From the NCBI GenBank assembly GCA_030642325.1, contig DAOWNY010000006.1, positions 1 through 19,499 on the forward strand: 19,499 nucleotides of DNA, written 5' to 3'. Positions within the stretch are counted from its first letter, which is position 1, and every line of letters starts with the position of its first letter. A model generated the notes under the pieces. It had not been told where the DNA came from and did no database searches. It saw nothing but the letters and a program-made list of their open reading frames with translations. The translations under genes and the position numbers were made by a program. Shown one piece after another: positions 1 to 7,290 of the stretch. Source of the DNA: Deltaproteobacteria bacterium. GTDB taxonomy: Bacteria; Desulfobacterota; DAOWNY01.

Positions 1-597
1 AACTGCATTTTTTCGGGCAATCAAGCGATTCGAGGCGGTGGAATTTATAACTTTTCTTCTCCCGCCATCACCAATTGCACCTTTTCGGGAAATAACGCTT
101 ACAACGGAAGAGCAATCTTCAACACTTATTCCTCCCCGGTTATCACCAACTGCATTTTGTGGAATACTGTTGATCCGGATGACTTGGAAATATGGGATCA
201 GGACTTGTCTTTTCCGACCGTTACCCATAGTGATGTGAAGGGTGGATATTCAGGACCAGGTAATATAAATGAAGAGCCTTTTTTTGCTGATGACATGGGG
301 CGCCTATCAGCTTATTCACCATGCATAGATGCGGGGGACAACGATGCTCCCGAATTAACTGATCATGACAAGGACGGCAACCCAAGGGTTGTAGACGGCA
401 ACGGAGATGGGGAAGTCATCGTGGATATGGGCGCCTATGAATTTGCCGGTGCATGCGGGGGTGATTTCGATGAAGACGGAGATGTGGATGGTTCTGATTT
501 AGCGACCTTTGCCGCAGGCGGAACTTATCTACCAATGGAAAAAATGGCTACCGAGCTGGGGAGGATGGATTGTCCCTGCGACATTCTCCGTAATTAA
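1..597 (+). CDS. Secreted beta-helix surface protein, C-terminal part (choice-of-anchor Q plus dockerin-like end); 5' truncated
   Basis: The frame is open from base 1 to a TAA at 595-597 (198 residues), so the gene starts before the window. The first ~50 residues hold degenerate beta-helix turns of the form ITNCxFSGNxA (about residues 1-14, 24-37, 47-52), typical of parallel right-handed beta-helix or polymorphic outer membrane repeats. Next come features of the choice-of-anchor Q domain: an LWN motif, a PFFADD stretch, SPCIDAGDND, a DGNPRVVDGNGDGEV segment and the closing VDMGAYEF. The last ~45 residues contain an acidic calcium-loop-like motif GDFDEDGDVDGSDLATF, resembling one half of a type I dockerin. 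Family knowledge says such proteins are exported and cell-surface or extracellular. The signal peptide would lie outside the window. Binding partner or substrate cannot be told. The dockerin-like part seems irregular because the usual second loop is not clear. Confidence 0.75.
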   Translation, partial: NCIFSGNQAIRGGGIYNFSSPAITNCTFSGNNAYNGRAIFNTYSSPVITNCILWNTVDPDDLEIWDQDLSFPTVTHSDVKGGYSGPGNINEEPFFADDMGRLSAYSPCIDAGDNDAPELTDHDKDGNPRVVDGNGDGEVIVDMGAYEFAGACGGDFDEDGDVDGSDLATFAAGGTYLPMEKMATELGRMDCPCDILRN

Positions 598-832
598 ACA
601 GGGCATAGTTTTTCTCCGGCCCCCGTCTTGGGCTTCAAGTTAGCGCCCTTTGGGCGAGCTGTTAAGCCGTTGAGGCAGTTCGACTTACCAGTTTAATAGC
701 TGCGAGTGATCAGCGCATGCAGTCAGGAAGCCAATTGATATAATTGATTAAAAAATGGGATTTCCTATACAATTAAACTAACAATAAACACATGAAAAAA
801 TTTAGTATGAAGCTAAATGAAATAGACTATAC

Positions 833-878
833 TCGGGATTCGGCCTGCCTGTACCGGCACAGGCAGGCCGAATCCCGA
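833..878. repeat. Perfect 20-bp inverted repeat with 6-nt loop
   Basis: The left arm 833-852 (starting TCGGGATTCGGCC) is exactly complementary to 859-878, leaving the loop ACCGGC at 853-858. The arms are GC-rich inside AT-rich surroundings. There is no T-run on either side, so this is not a textbook intrinsic terminator. It resembles REP-type or other mobile palindromic elements that bacteria carry in spacers. It is about 650 bp upstream of vgrG. Confidence 0.85.
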
Positions 879-1138
879 ATTCCGGCTCCTGAGTAGCTAC
901 AATTATTGCAAAGTTACAAACACTATTGACAATGACCAATCGAACTGATATTACTTGAAATGAGCCATCGCCAAAGATTATTACCGCAGCACTCTGACAA
1001 CAATATCAAATATAGTCTGTAAGGGATCTTTATCAACCATTCTAAGCTTGGAAATTTTTTAAACGAATCCTTGACAAAGCAAAATGATTGCAAATTCAGC
1101 ATACTTAGGCTGCGAAGTTATTTGGGTAAAAGGTTTGA

Positions 1139-1334
1139 GTAACCGTTCACGGTTTTCAGTGAAATGAATTTTATAGCGATGCAAACATGTTTGATATGGA
1201 TTCCAATTCCCGAATTGGAATCCATAGTTTTTTTAAGTTGTTCAAGGCTTCTAAACCTTCAAAAGAAAAACTCATAATTACATCTTTGCCCAGGTTTTTA
1301 CCAATAGTTAACTGCAAACCGTGAACTGTGAACG
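1139..1334 (-). repeat. Dispersed intergenic element, copy A (MITE-like; contains relic of an S23-like start)
   Basis: This segment aligns over ~180 bp with 16799-16980, sharing blocks such as GAAATGAATTTTATA and ACTCATAATTACATCTT in the same order. One end carries GTTCACGGTTT (1145-1155) and the other its exact inverse AAACCGTGAAC (1316-1326), giving 11-bp terminal inverted repeats. On the minus strand an ATG at 1275 opens a 34-codon frame ending at 1171. Its first codons (MSFSFEGLEAL) resemble at DNA level the start of the four-helix-bundle pseudogene at 4925. A second, 15-bp palindrome (1195-1209 with 1212-1226) lies inside. Confidence 0.75.
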
Positions 1335-1522
1335 TATACCAAGTTTGAGCTTGTCAGTAAACCGGGATGAGAATTATTGTTTTTTTAGTCATTAAAATTT
1401 TTTTGCAAATGTATGGCACGTTTGCTATCAAAAATGGCCATCATCCAGCATTTTTTTGCGGGTTTAACCTGGTCGCAGTCGCCAAGTTTAATATATCCAT
1501 AAATTAAAAAAAGGTGGTAGTC

Positions 1523-3589
1523 ATGTTTACTCAGGAAAACAGGCTTATTGCCATTGATACTCCTTTGGGTCAGGATGAATTGTTACTGGTGGGTCTGAGC
1601 GGCGCCGAAGGCCTGTCTCGCCTTTTTAGTTTTGAGCTAAATTTTCTTTCAGAAAACCATGGCATAGTATTTAATAACATTATCGGTGAAAATGTCTCTG
1701 TTTCTATTCTCCTGGCAGACGGGGACTACCGTTTTTTCAATGGTATCGTATCCAGATTTTCCCAGGGAAGCGGGGGAGGTGAGACAGGTGGAGATCCCCG
1801 ATTTTCACATTACACGGCCACCATGGTTCCCTGGCTTTGGTTGCTTACCAAGACTTCTGATTCAAGAATTTTCCAGGAACTCTCGGTTCCCGATATAATA
1901 GAACAAATTTTTACCGAAAAGGGGTTTACTGACTACGAGATTCTTCTGGACGGCACTTACCAGCCAAAGAACTACTGTGTGCAGTACCGGGAAACGGATT
2001 TTGATTTTATCTCTCGTCTCATGGAGGATGAAGGAATATTCTACTTCTTTAAACATGAACAATCCAAACATACCTTGGTCCTGGCCGACGTTCCCGACAA
2101 ACACCAACTCCATTCCAATCAAGAAACTGCCCGGTATCAGATCAGCGCCGGCGGCATTGAGGAAGAAGACGTAATCACAGGTTTGGAATGGGGGCAGGAA
2201 ATACAGGCCGGCAAGTATACCCTTAATGACTACAATTTCGAAATACCCGGCACCAGTCTAAAGGTGGATGCCCCCAGCAAAATTACCCTGGGACCGGGAG
2301 AACGGGAGATATACGATTACCCCGGTTATTACGGCAAAAGAGCGGCCGGAGAGCGACTGGCCAATATACGTATGCAGGAACATGAGGCAAACATTACTGC
2401 CGTTACCGGTTCCAGTGTTTGCCGGGTGTTTACCAGTGGATACAGATTTACTCTCAGGGACTATTACCGGGATGATATGAATAACAAGGATTATGTTCTG
2501 ATTTCCCTTAATCATCGGGCAACTCAGGCAGCGGGAAATTCAGGGTCATCTTCCCTGGAACCGGGATCTTATGCCAACAACTTCGCATGTATCCCTTTTG
2601 ATGTTCCCTACCGGCCTCTCCGGGAAACTCCAAAACCGTTAATGCATGGGTCTCAAACGGCGATTGTGGTAGGGCCTGCCGGTGAAGAGATTTACACTGA
2701 TGAGTATGGACGGGTAAAGATTCAGTTCCACTGGGATCGGGAAGGGGAAAACGACGAGAACAGTTCCTGCTGGATCCGGGTCAGTCAGGTATCGGCCGGT
2801 GCGGGCTGGGGTGCCATTGATATTCCCAGGATCGGCCACGAAATTATCGTTGATTTTCTCGAAGGCGATCCGGATCAACCAATCATCACCGGCCGCGTTT
2901 ACCACGGCATTAATGCCCCCCCTGTCGGGCTCCCTGCGGGAGGAATGATCAGCGGATCAAAGTCAAACACTACCCCGGGCGGGGGCGGATATAATGAAAT
3001 GACCATGGATGATACCAAGGGCAAGGAGAAGATTGCTATCCACGCCCAGTACGATATGTCCACAGAGGTGGAACATGACCAGTCAATCACTATAAAGTCC
3101 GGTAACCGTACATTGGAAGTGAAAACCGGCACCAATACCGGAAAAATCAAAGGAGACGATAAACTCACGGTGGAAGCAGGTACCCGAACGGTCAGTGTAA
3201 CCGGGGGGAACCACGAAACCACCGTTAACGGCGGAAATTATAGTGCAACAGCTTCTGGAGCCGTAATGCTGACCGGAAAAGGTTCAGGCGTTTCAATAAC
3301 CGGGAATACTAAAGGTGTTTCCGTCACCGGCACCGGCAAGGGCGTTACGGTTGTTGGAAAAGGGACCGGTGTAAAAATTACCGGTGAGCCTAATTTTGAA
3401 GCAACTGGAATATCCCTTGCAAAAATCACCGGCCCTGATGTTGATATCGGTAATGCGCAAATTAAAATTCATGGAAATAAAATTGATCTGGGCGCCGGCG
3501 GCAGTATAATTATAGACAAATCAGGGATTAAAATTAATTCCAGTGCTCCGGTAGAAATTACCGGAGGGCCAATCAAATTGAATTGTTAG
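1523..3589 (+). CDS. vgrG: Type VI secretion system tip protein VgrG (TssI)
   Basis: VgrG trimers form the puncturing spike on the T6SS Hcp tube and carry effectors. The 688-residue protein has the expected order: a gp27-like base (about residues 5-350, with YRETDFDFISRLMEDEGIFY), a gp5-like OB-fold (about 374-470, with DEYGRVKIQFHWDREG, WIRVSQ, GWGAIDIPRIGHEIIVDFLEGDPDQP and the closing GRVYHGINAPP), then a long beta-helical needle. From about residue 520 the needle is made of Gly/Val/Thr-rich repeats of the type GVSITGN and GVTVVGK. It ends at IKLNC with no added effector domain. The ATG at 1523 is chosen over the in-frame GTG at 1514 because AGGTGG (1512-1517) sits 5 nt before it as the Shine-Dalgarno. 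It heads a same-strand cluster of spike, adaptor and modifier genes; the kinase follows after 24 bp. Confidence 0.95.
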   Translation: MFTQENRLIAIDTPLGQDELLLVGLSGAEGLSRLFSFELNFLSENHGIVFNNIIGENVSVSILLADGDYRFFNGIVSRFSQGSGGGETGGDPRFSHYTATMVPWLWLLTKTSDSRIFQELSVPDIIEQIFTEKGFTDYEILLDGTYQPKNYCVQYRETDFDFISRLMEDEGIFYFFKHEQSKHTLVLADVPDKHQLHSNQETARYQISAGGIEEEDVITGLEWGQEIQAGKYTLNDYNFEIPGTSLKVDAPSKITLGPGEREIYDYPGYYGKRAAGERLANIRMQEHEANITAVTGSSVCRVFTSGYRFTLRDYYRDDMNNKDYVLISLNHRATQAAGNSGSSSLEPGSYANNFACIPFDVPYRPLRETPKPLMHGSQTAIVVGPAGEEIYTDEYGRVKIQFHWDREGENDENSSCWIRVSQVSAGAGWGAIDIPRIGHEIIVDFLEGDPDQPIITGRVYHGINAPPVGLPAGGMISGSKSNTTPGGGGYNEMTMDDTKGKEKIAIHAQYDMSTEVEHDQSITIKSGNRTLEVKTGTNTGKIKGDDKLTVEAGTRTVSVTGGNHETTVNGGNYSATASGAVMLTGKGSGVSITGNTKGVSVTGTGKGVTVVGKGTGVKITGEPNFEATGISLAKITGPDVDIGNAQIKIHGNKIDLGAGGSIIIDKSGIKINSSAPVEITGGPIKLNC

Positions 3590-3613
3590 TGAGACGGGGG
3601 ATCCCCATAAATT

Positions 3614-4651
3614 ATGGGTTATCACAAAAATAACGGCATCTCCTGGAATTCCGGGGTTTCTACTCTTGCCTCAATGGTAAACGGCAATGTCTGGTCATCT
3701 AATGACACTGACAAAATTTGGGAAAAGTTGGGTCAGCCCCCGCCTGTCCCGGATAATCGGGGAGTTGAAATCAAGGAAAGATTTCTTATTACCGACATTA
3801 TTGCAAAAGTTCCCGGGGGGGTTGTTTATTTAGGCATTGACTTATTGCAGTCAATAACCTGTGCTTTTAAAATTCTTTTCGCCGGAGGTTTATTGGTTGA
3901 CACCCATAAACGCTTTGATCGTGAAACTCATATTTTTCAGATACTCAGACATCCAAGGATACTGCCCGAGATTGGCTCAGGAAAAATTTCCGGTAGTCAT
4001 CTGTTTCGGGCTATGAAATTGGCAGATGGGGGTACTTTTGAAGATTGGATTAAAGGTCAGAAAATTCCTGATCCGCACCAAAGTCTTTTGTTGCTCATGC
4101 AGGTAGCTGAAGGCTTGGCTTATGCCCATAAAAACGGCATCGTTCACGGCGATCTTAGCCCCCGAAATATTTTGATCCACCAGGAAGATTGCATCTGGCT
4201 ATCTGATTGGAACTCGGCATCTTTTTTTAAAGAAAAACATTTCCTTGAATCGAAAAGCTTAGCGACCCCTCTCTTCATGTCCCCCGAACATATTTTTGAT
4301 CAACCGATTATTCCTGCCACCGATGTATTTAGCTTTGGATTGGTCCTCTATTTTGGGCTGACCGGCCGGCATCCACTTACCGGGTCACTTACGTCGGTTG
4401 AAATGTACCGGTCTGTTATCGAGGGGAAGTTACCTGAGCTGTTAGACGAGAATGCTGCCATCCCTGAAAAGTTAAATCTGCTATTTAAGGCATGCATTAA
4501 CCCTGTTCCCGAAAAAAGACCCGGGAACGGAACGGACTTGATCATTTTATTTGAAAATTTGATGAATGACAATCAGGCCCTTTTCCGGCAACGCCCTGGA
4601 ATGAACCATCAAACCCAGTCATTTACCGGCCATGAGACTCTGATAAATTAA
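3614..4651 (+). CDS. Divergent Ser/Thr protein kinase-like protein linked to vgrG
   Basis: A 345-residue cytoplasmic protein with a Hanks-kinase fold starting around residue 55. The ATP-anchoring lysine is seen in CAFKILF (K86) and the helix-C glutamate in RFDRETH (E104). The catalytic loop reads HGDLSPRN (178-185), not HRDLKPxN: Asp180 and Asn185 are kept, but the usual Arg is Gly and the usual catalytic-loop Lys is Ser182. The DFG motif is replaced by DWN (198-200), keeping the Asp. The activation-segment end MSPEH and the DVFSFGLVLY helix are intact. No transmembrane segment or PEGA/FHA domain is visible. The N-terminal ~50 residues are Asn/Ser/Gly-rich and unassigned. T6SSs are known to be controlled by threonine phosphorylation (PpkA), but a kinase inside a vgrG cluster could instead modify cargo or be cargo. 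Activity is uncertain. The 670-bp gap after it contains a broken S23-like gene. Confidence 0.85.
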   Translation: MGYHKNNGISWNSGVSTLASMVNGNVWSSNDTDKIWEKLGQPPPVPDNRGVEIKERFLITDIIAKVPGGVVYLGIDLLQSITCAFKILFAGGLLVDTHKRFDRETHIFQILRHPRILPEIGSGKISGSHLFRAMKLADGGTFEDWIKGQKIPDPHQSLLLLMQVAEGLAYAHKNGIVHGDLSPRNILIHQEDCIWLSDWNSASFFKEKHFLESKSLATPLFMSPEHIFDQPIIPATDVFSFGLVLYFGLTGRHPLTGSLTSVEMYRSVIEGKLPELLDENAAIPEKLNLLFKACINPVPEKRPGNGTDLIILFENLMNDNQALFRQRPGMNHQTQSFTGHETLIN

Positions 4652-4882
4652 AAATCTGTAAAGGCGTTCAAGCTTCAGCATTGTTGAAAAATTTGTATCC
4701 GTTCGTAGTTTACGGGTCACAGCTGGCAAAAACTTTAGTCTAAGATGTAATTATGACCTAAGTTGAGCGATTAGCTGTCAGCTCAAAAGCGTTTAGCTTT
4801 AAAAAACCGAGGTATTACATCAGATGAAAATAACACCCAATGGGTGAAAATTTGTAATGGCAAAACATCATGTGATCATTTT

Positions 4883-4914
4883 GGCTAATAGCTAACTGCT
4901 AAAGGCTAAGTGCT
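4883..4914. repeat. Degenerate GCTAA-type short tandem repeats
   Basis: Five spaced copies of GCTAA or GCTAAT/GCTAAC/GCTAAG variants lie just upstream of the S23-like pseudogene start. A closely similar run occurs at 14175-14202, also upstream of a copy of the conserved element end, which suggests it is part of the same cassette and not random low complexity. Confidence 0.5.
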
Positions 4915-4924
4915 CAATTCAGGT

Positions 4925-5120
4925 ATGAGTTCTTCATTTGAAGGCTCAGAAGTTTGGAAAAAATCATGCAGGCAGGCCCCGTCTTTATGAATTATTGATA
5001 GATTGCCGTGATTATGGAATGAAAGATCAAATGCTTCGTTCATCAATATCTATTTTCTCAAATATTGCCGAAGGAAGTGAAAAAGCAGTATTCCGTATTT
5101 CCAGCGCCTTATATCGCTAA
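4925..5120 (+). pseudogene. Broken S23/IVP-type four-helix-bundle protein gene
   Basis: The ATG at 4925 gives MSSSFEGSEVWKKSCRQAPSL before a TGA. Removing one C from the C4 tract at 4977-4980 would give RQARLYEL and continue in the next frame as IDCRDYGMKDQMLRSSISI then SNIAEGSEK, the signature of the S23/23S-rRNA-intervening-sequence four-helix-bundle family. A single-base insertion in the C run therefore best explains the break. The frame then runs into unrelated residues (VFRISSALYR) and stops at 5120, so only ~65 of the usual ~115-125 residues are represented: helices 3 and 4 are lost. The family occurs as inserts in 23S rRNA genes and as many free-standing intergenic copies. The Avd protein of diversity-generating retroelements shares the fold. 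No reverse transcriptase or rRNA sequence is nearby, so this is a free-standing relic. Confidence 0.8.
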
Positions 5121-5240
5121 AGGCTTAAGTCGCTTAATTGAGAACACAAGTATATATTTCACGAGAGCTCGGGATATTCTCTGATATGGATGCAAAAAAC
5201 TCATTTTGGAGTTTTAAAGTAATATCAAAATGCTTAAGAA

Positions 5241-5280
5241 GCTTTATATAATTCATTGAATAAAAACCGTGAACGATTAC
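5241..5280 (+). repeat. Conserved end of the dispersed element (S23 locus copy)
   Basis: The segment ending in AAAAACCGTGAACGATT is identical over 27 nt (5252-5278) to 14262-14288 and is recognisable in reverse orientation in copies A (1139-1173) and B (16799-16836). It lies ~120 bp after the S23-like pseudogene and ~40 bp before the DUF2169 start. Confidence 0.75.
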
Positions 5281-5321
5281 AAAGATCTCAGGTCTCCATG
5301 ACCTCTCTTGAGGATGAATAG

Positions 5322-6362
5322 TTGGACTTGATTAATAATCTTCCCATTGCCGCCAAGGTTGTGGTGGCGGATATAGAAGGGCAAAGTTCCCGCATTGGAG
5401 TCGTTACCGCTAAAGCCACCTTCACTTTCAGTTCGGAGGGTTCGGTACAGCTGGAAATGGAGCATCCCTTTCCCCTGTATGACCAAAATCTTGAAACCGA
5501 CCTGGGTTACTTACCCCGGGACGACCTCCCGAGACGAGATCCGGCCTTTGAAGTTATTCTTCTTGGTGCTGCTTATTCACCTAAAGGACAGCCGGTTGAA
5601 AAGCTGCAGGTTGCCCTGGAAGTCGGAAATGAGCGCCGAGAATTAATGATTTTTGGAGTACGAAAATGGGAGGACGACTTATCCGGTCAAAAACAGATTG
5701 CCGAACCTATTCCCTTTGTCCGAATGCCCCTCACCTATTCGAAGGCCTTCGGAGGTTCCTGTGATGTCCTGATTGACCGGGACGCCGTCATCACGGTTTC
5801 GGATCCTCACAATAGGGAAGGACTCGGATTTAACCCGGAGCCATCGGCAGAGGCAATCTGCAAAACCCTAAAGTCGCCCGGTGGATATCCCCGGTTTGAC
5901 CCCACCCGTTATTTACCAAATGTAGAAGATCCAAAGCACTTGATATCCAACTGGGACGATACCCCCAAACCAGCCTGCTGGTCAACGGTTCCTATGGATT
6001 CAGCGCTTCAGGCCCTTCGATCGGTGAAAATACCCGACGATTTTACCATGCCGGAAACCCTGATCTGCAAGGAGGGCATATTTCATCAAGCCTGTCCTGA
6101 CTGGGTAATTGATTTACCAGACAGTGGGGTAACGGTCTTGCTGGAAAATCTTACTCCCGAAGGATACGTCTCATTTGAGTTTCCGTCTCTCCGGGTTTTT
6201 GTGGACTATGTGATCGGTGATCGTAAGGGTATACGGGAATTGAAGCCCCAAATGATCGTTCTTCTTCCTGACGAAAAACGATTTTATCTGGTTTACCGGC
6301 ATGCCTTTATGGTTGAATTCATTCCGGAAGTTGAGAGATGTATGCGCCTGCGCATTGAATAA
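5322..6362 (+). CDS. DUF2169 protein, probable T6SS cargo adaptor (first copy)
   Basis: A 346-residue soluble protein of the DUF2169 family. The supporting landmarks are the N-terminal VVTAKATFTF strand, the GAAYSPKGQPVEKLQVALEVG stretch (around residues 86-106), MPLTYSKAFGG (around 140-150), and PNVEDPKHLI (around 206-215). DUF2169 proteins are encoded next to vgrG and PAAR-like genes and have been implicated as adaptors that load effectors onto the spike (for example in Agrobacterium). The start is a TTG at 5322 with GAGGA (5310-5314) 7 nt upstream; no in-frame ATG lies close by. A 7-codon ORF (ATG 5298 to TAG 5319-5321) ends directly against this start. The PAAR-like gene follows after 31 bp. 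It is the shorter of two DUF2169 proteins here, which share the landmarks above but not overall sequence. Confidence 0.85.
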   Translation: MDLINNLPIAAKVVVADIEGQSSRIGVVTAKATFTFSSEGSVQLEMEHPFPLYDQNLETDLGYLPRDDLPRRDPAFEVILLGAAYSPKGQPVEKLQVALEVGNERRELMIFGVRKWEDDLSGQKQIAEPIPFVRMPLTYSKAFGGSCDVLIDRDAVITVSDPHNREGLGFNPEPSAEAICKTLKSPGGYPRFDPTRYLPNVEDPKHLISNWDDTPKPACWSTVPMDSALQALRSVKIPDDFTMPETLICKEGIFHQACPDWVIDLPDSGVTVLLENLTPEGYVSFEFPSLRVFVDYVIGDRKGIRELKPQMIVLLPDEKRFYLVYRHAFMVEFIPEVERCMRLRIE

Positions 6363-6393
6363 CTATTCACACCACGACTGAAAGGTATAAATT

Positions 6394-7290
6394 GTGAGAG
6401 TTACTGTAAATATATCAAATGATTTTTCAGTAGGGGTACTTCTCCATAACGTTCTGGCTCCACCGGCCGTGCCTGTCCCGGCTCCGATGCTTTCGATCGA
6501 GATAATTGCGTTTCAATTCTGGCCGCCCGGTTATGCCATGAATCAGAATAAACTCACCACTACTGTAAAACATAAAGGGATGTCCATCGTTCAGGACGGA
6601 CATGATTGCGGGGCTCTGATCCCGGATATCACTCCTCCCGTCATGCCGAATTTGTTCTATACCATCATGTGGCCGTTTTCCAGTCGAAAAATCGTCTTCG
6701 GTGCCTCAACGGTCAAGATGAACGGTCAATCTACCGGATGCAGTCAAATGCTTCTTATTCCGTTACCCATGATGACTTGCGGCGATCCTGTTTCAGCTCC
6801 CCTTGCTCTTCCTGCCATCCTCCAAAAACTCAATACTGTGGAAGTGGGAATGACCTGGACGGACATCCTTGCGGGACTTGCCGGTATTGCCATCTCCATG
6901 GTAATTGATTTGATTTGTCATGGAGTAAGCTCGCGCGGGGTTCGCAATGCCGCCGGCACATTTGGGAGAAGGGCCTTCAGTAGAGAGGCTATGGAACAAG
7001 TAGCGGGCACAGCGACCAGAAGCGTAGCCAGGGAGCTTCTTAGGCAAGGCATCGGTAAACTGATCCCCATTACACCGGACCAGGCATTAAAGTTTGCCCT
7101 TAGCGGCCTTTCCGGTTTTGCTTCCCGTTCTATTCAAGGAAACCCCACTTATCAGCATACCCTGGGATCAGGACCGCTGACCATTCGGGGAACTGTCGGC
7201 GGCGGACAAGATGCGACAGGGCAGGTGGATGCGTTCGGGCTTCAAAGAGACACAAGTGGTGGCGGCTCCAACTGGGGAACATCGCTATGA
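6394..7290 (+). CDS. PAAR-like (DUF4150-type) T6SS spike-tip protein with C-terminal extension
   Basis: PAAR-like proteins cap the VgrG trimer. Supporting motifs are GHDCG (69-73), the Pro-rich DITPPVMPN stretch, SSRKIVFGASTVKMNG (96-111), MTCGDPVS (127-134) and VEVGMTWTDILAG (149-161), the order typical of DUF4150 proteins. About residues 157-176 form a hydrophobic segment. The remaining ~120 residues hold an Arg/Ala-rich amphipathic region and a Gly/Gln/Asp-rich tail (GTVGGGQDATGQ, GGGSNWG) that I cannot assign to any toxin family. The start is GTG at 6394 with AAAGG (6381-6385) 8 nt upstream. Its stop overlaps the next start as ATGA (7287-7290), indicating translational coupling with the second DUF2169 protein, a likely partner. 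The PAAR-like assignment is good; the role of the tail is open. Confidence 0.7.
   Translation: MRVTVNISNDFSVGVLLHNVLAPPAVPVPAPMLSIEIIAFQFWPPGYAMNQNKLTTTVKHKGMSIVQDGHDCGALIPDITPPVMPNLFYTIMWPFSSRKIVFGASTVKMNGQSTGCSQMLLIPLPMMTCGDPVSAPLALPAILQKLNTVEVGMTWTDILAGLAGIAISMVIDLICHGVSSRGVRNAAGTFGRRAFSREAMEQVAGTATRSVARELLRQGIGKLIPITPDQALKFALSGLSGFASRSIQGNPTYQHTLGSGPLTIRGTVGGGQDATGQVDAFGLQRDTSGGGSNWGTSL

Larger units (their letters stand above)
598..1513. other. 916-bp intergenic region without a convincing gene
   Basis: This stretch separates the beta-helix gene from vgrG. It holds a perfect 20-bp hairpin (833-878) and a ~190-bp dispersed element in reverse orientation (1139-1334), both listed separately. 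A possible but unremarkable promoter (TTGATT at 744-749, 18-bp spacer, TACAAT at 768-773) points to a 34-codon frame at 792-896 that runs through the hairpin and looks accidental. No clear terminator for the upstream gene and no consensus promoter for vgrG could be recognised. Confidence 0.6.
4652..5321. other. 670-bp gap inside the T6SS cluster, occupied by a decayed S23-type cassette
   Basis: The gap between the kinase and the first DUF2169 gene contains, in order: a sequence resembling the element end (CCGTTCGTAGTTTAC at 4699-4713), the block AAGATGTAATTATGA (4742-4756) shared with the dispersed element, GCTAA-rich degenerate repeats (4883-4914), the S23-like pseudogene (4925-5120), about 120 bp of AT-rich DNA, and the conserved element end (5241-5280). 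No intact gene is present. The insertion appears to split what would otherwise be one run of T6SS genes. Confidence 0.65.

Noticed and set aside
38..238. 66-codon ORF overlapping the beta-helix gene
   Set aside because: The frame open from base 1 encodes clear beta-helix repeats and the anchor domain; this is a shadow in another frame.
792..896. 34-codon ORF (MKKFSMKLNE...) with a possible promoter upstream
   Set aside because: More than a third of it is the two arms of the perfect hairpin, there is no Shine-Dalgarno, and the peptide has no protein-like pattern.
1071..1105. TTGACA as -35 of a vgrG promoter
   Set aside because: No acceptable -10 at 15-19 bp, and the site is ~440 bp from vgrG with the dispersed element in between.
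1414..1426. sigma54-like promoter (TGGCAC then TTTGCT) upstream of vgrG
   Set aside because: The GG-to-GC distance is 9 bp; sigma54 promoters need a near-invariant spacing about 3 bp longer, so this is a chance match.
4925..5120. Avd-type accessory gene of a diversity-generating retroelement
   Set aside because: The S23-like motifs fit the same fold, but there is no reverse transcriptase, template/variable repeat pair or variable-protein gene nearby, and the gene is broken.
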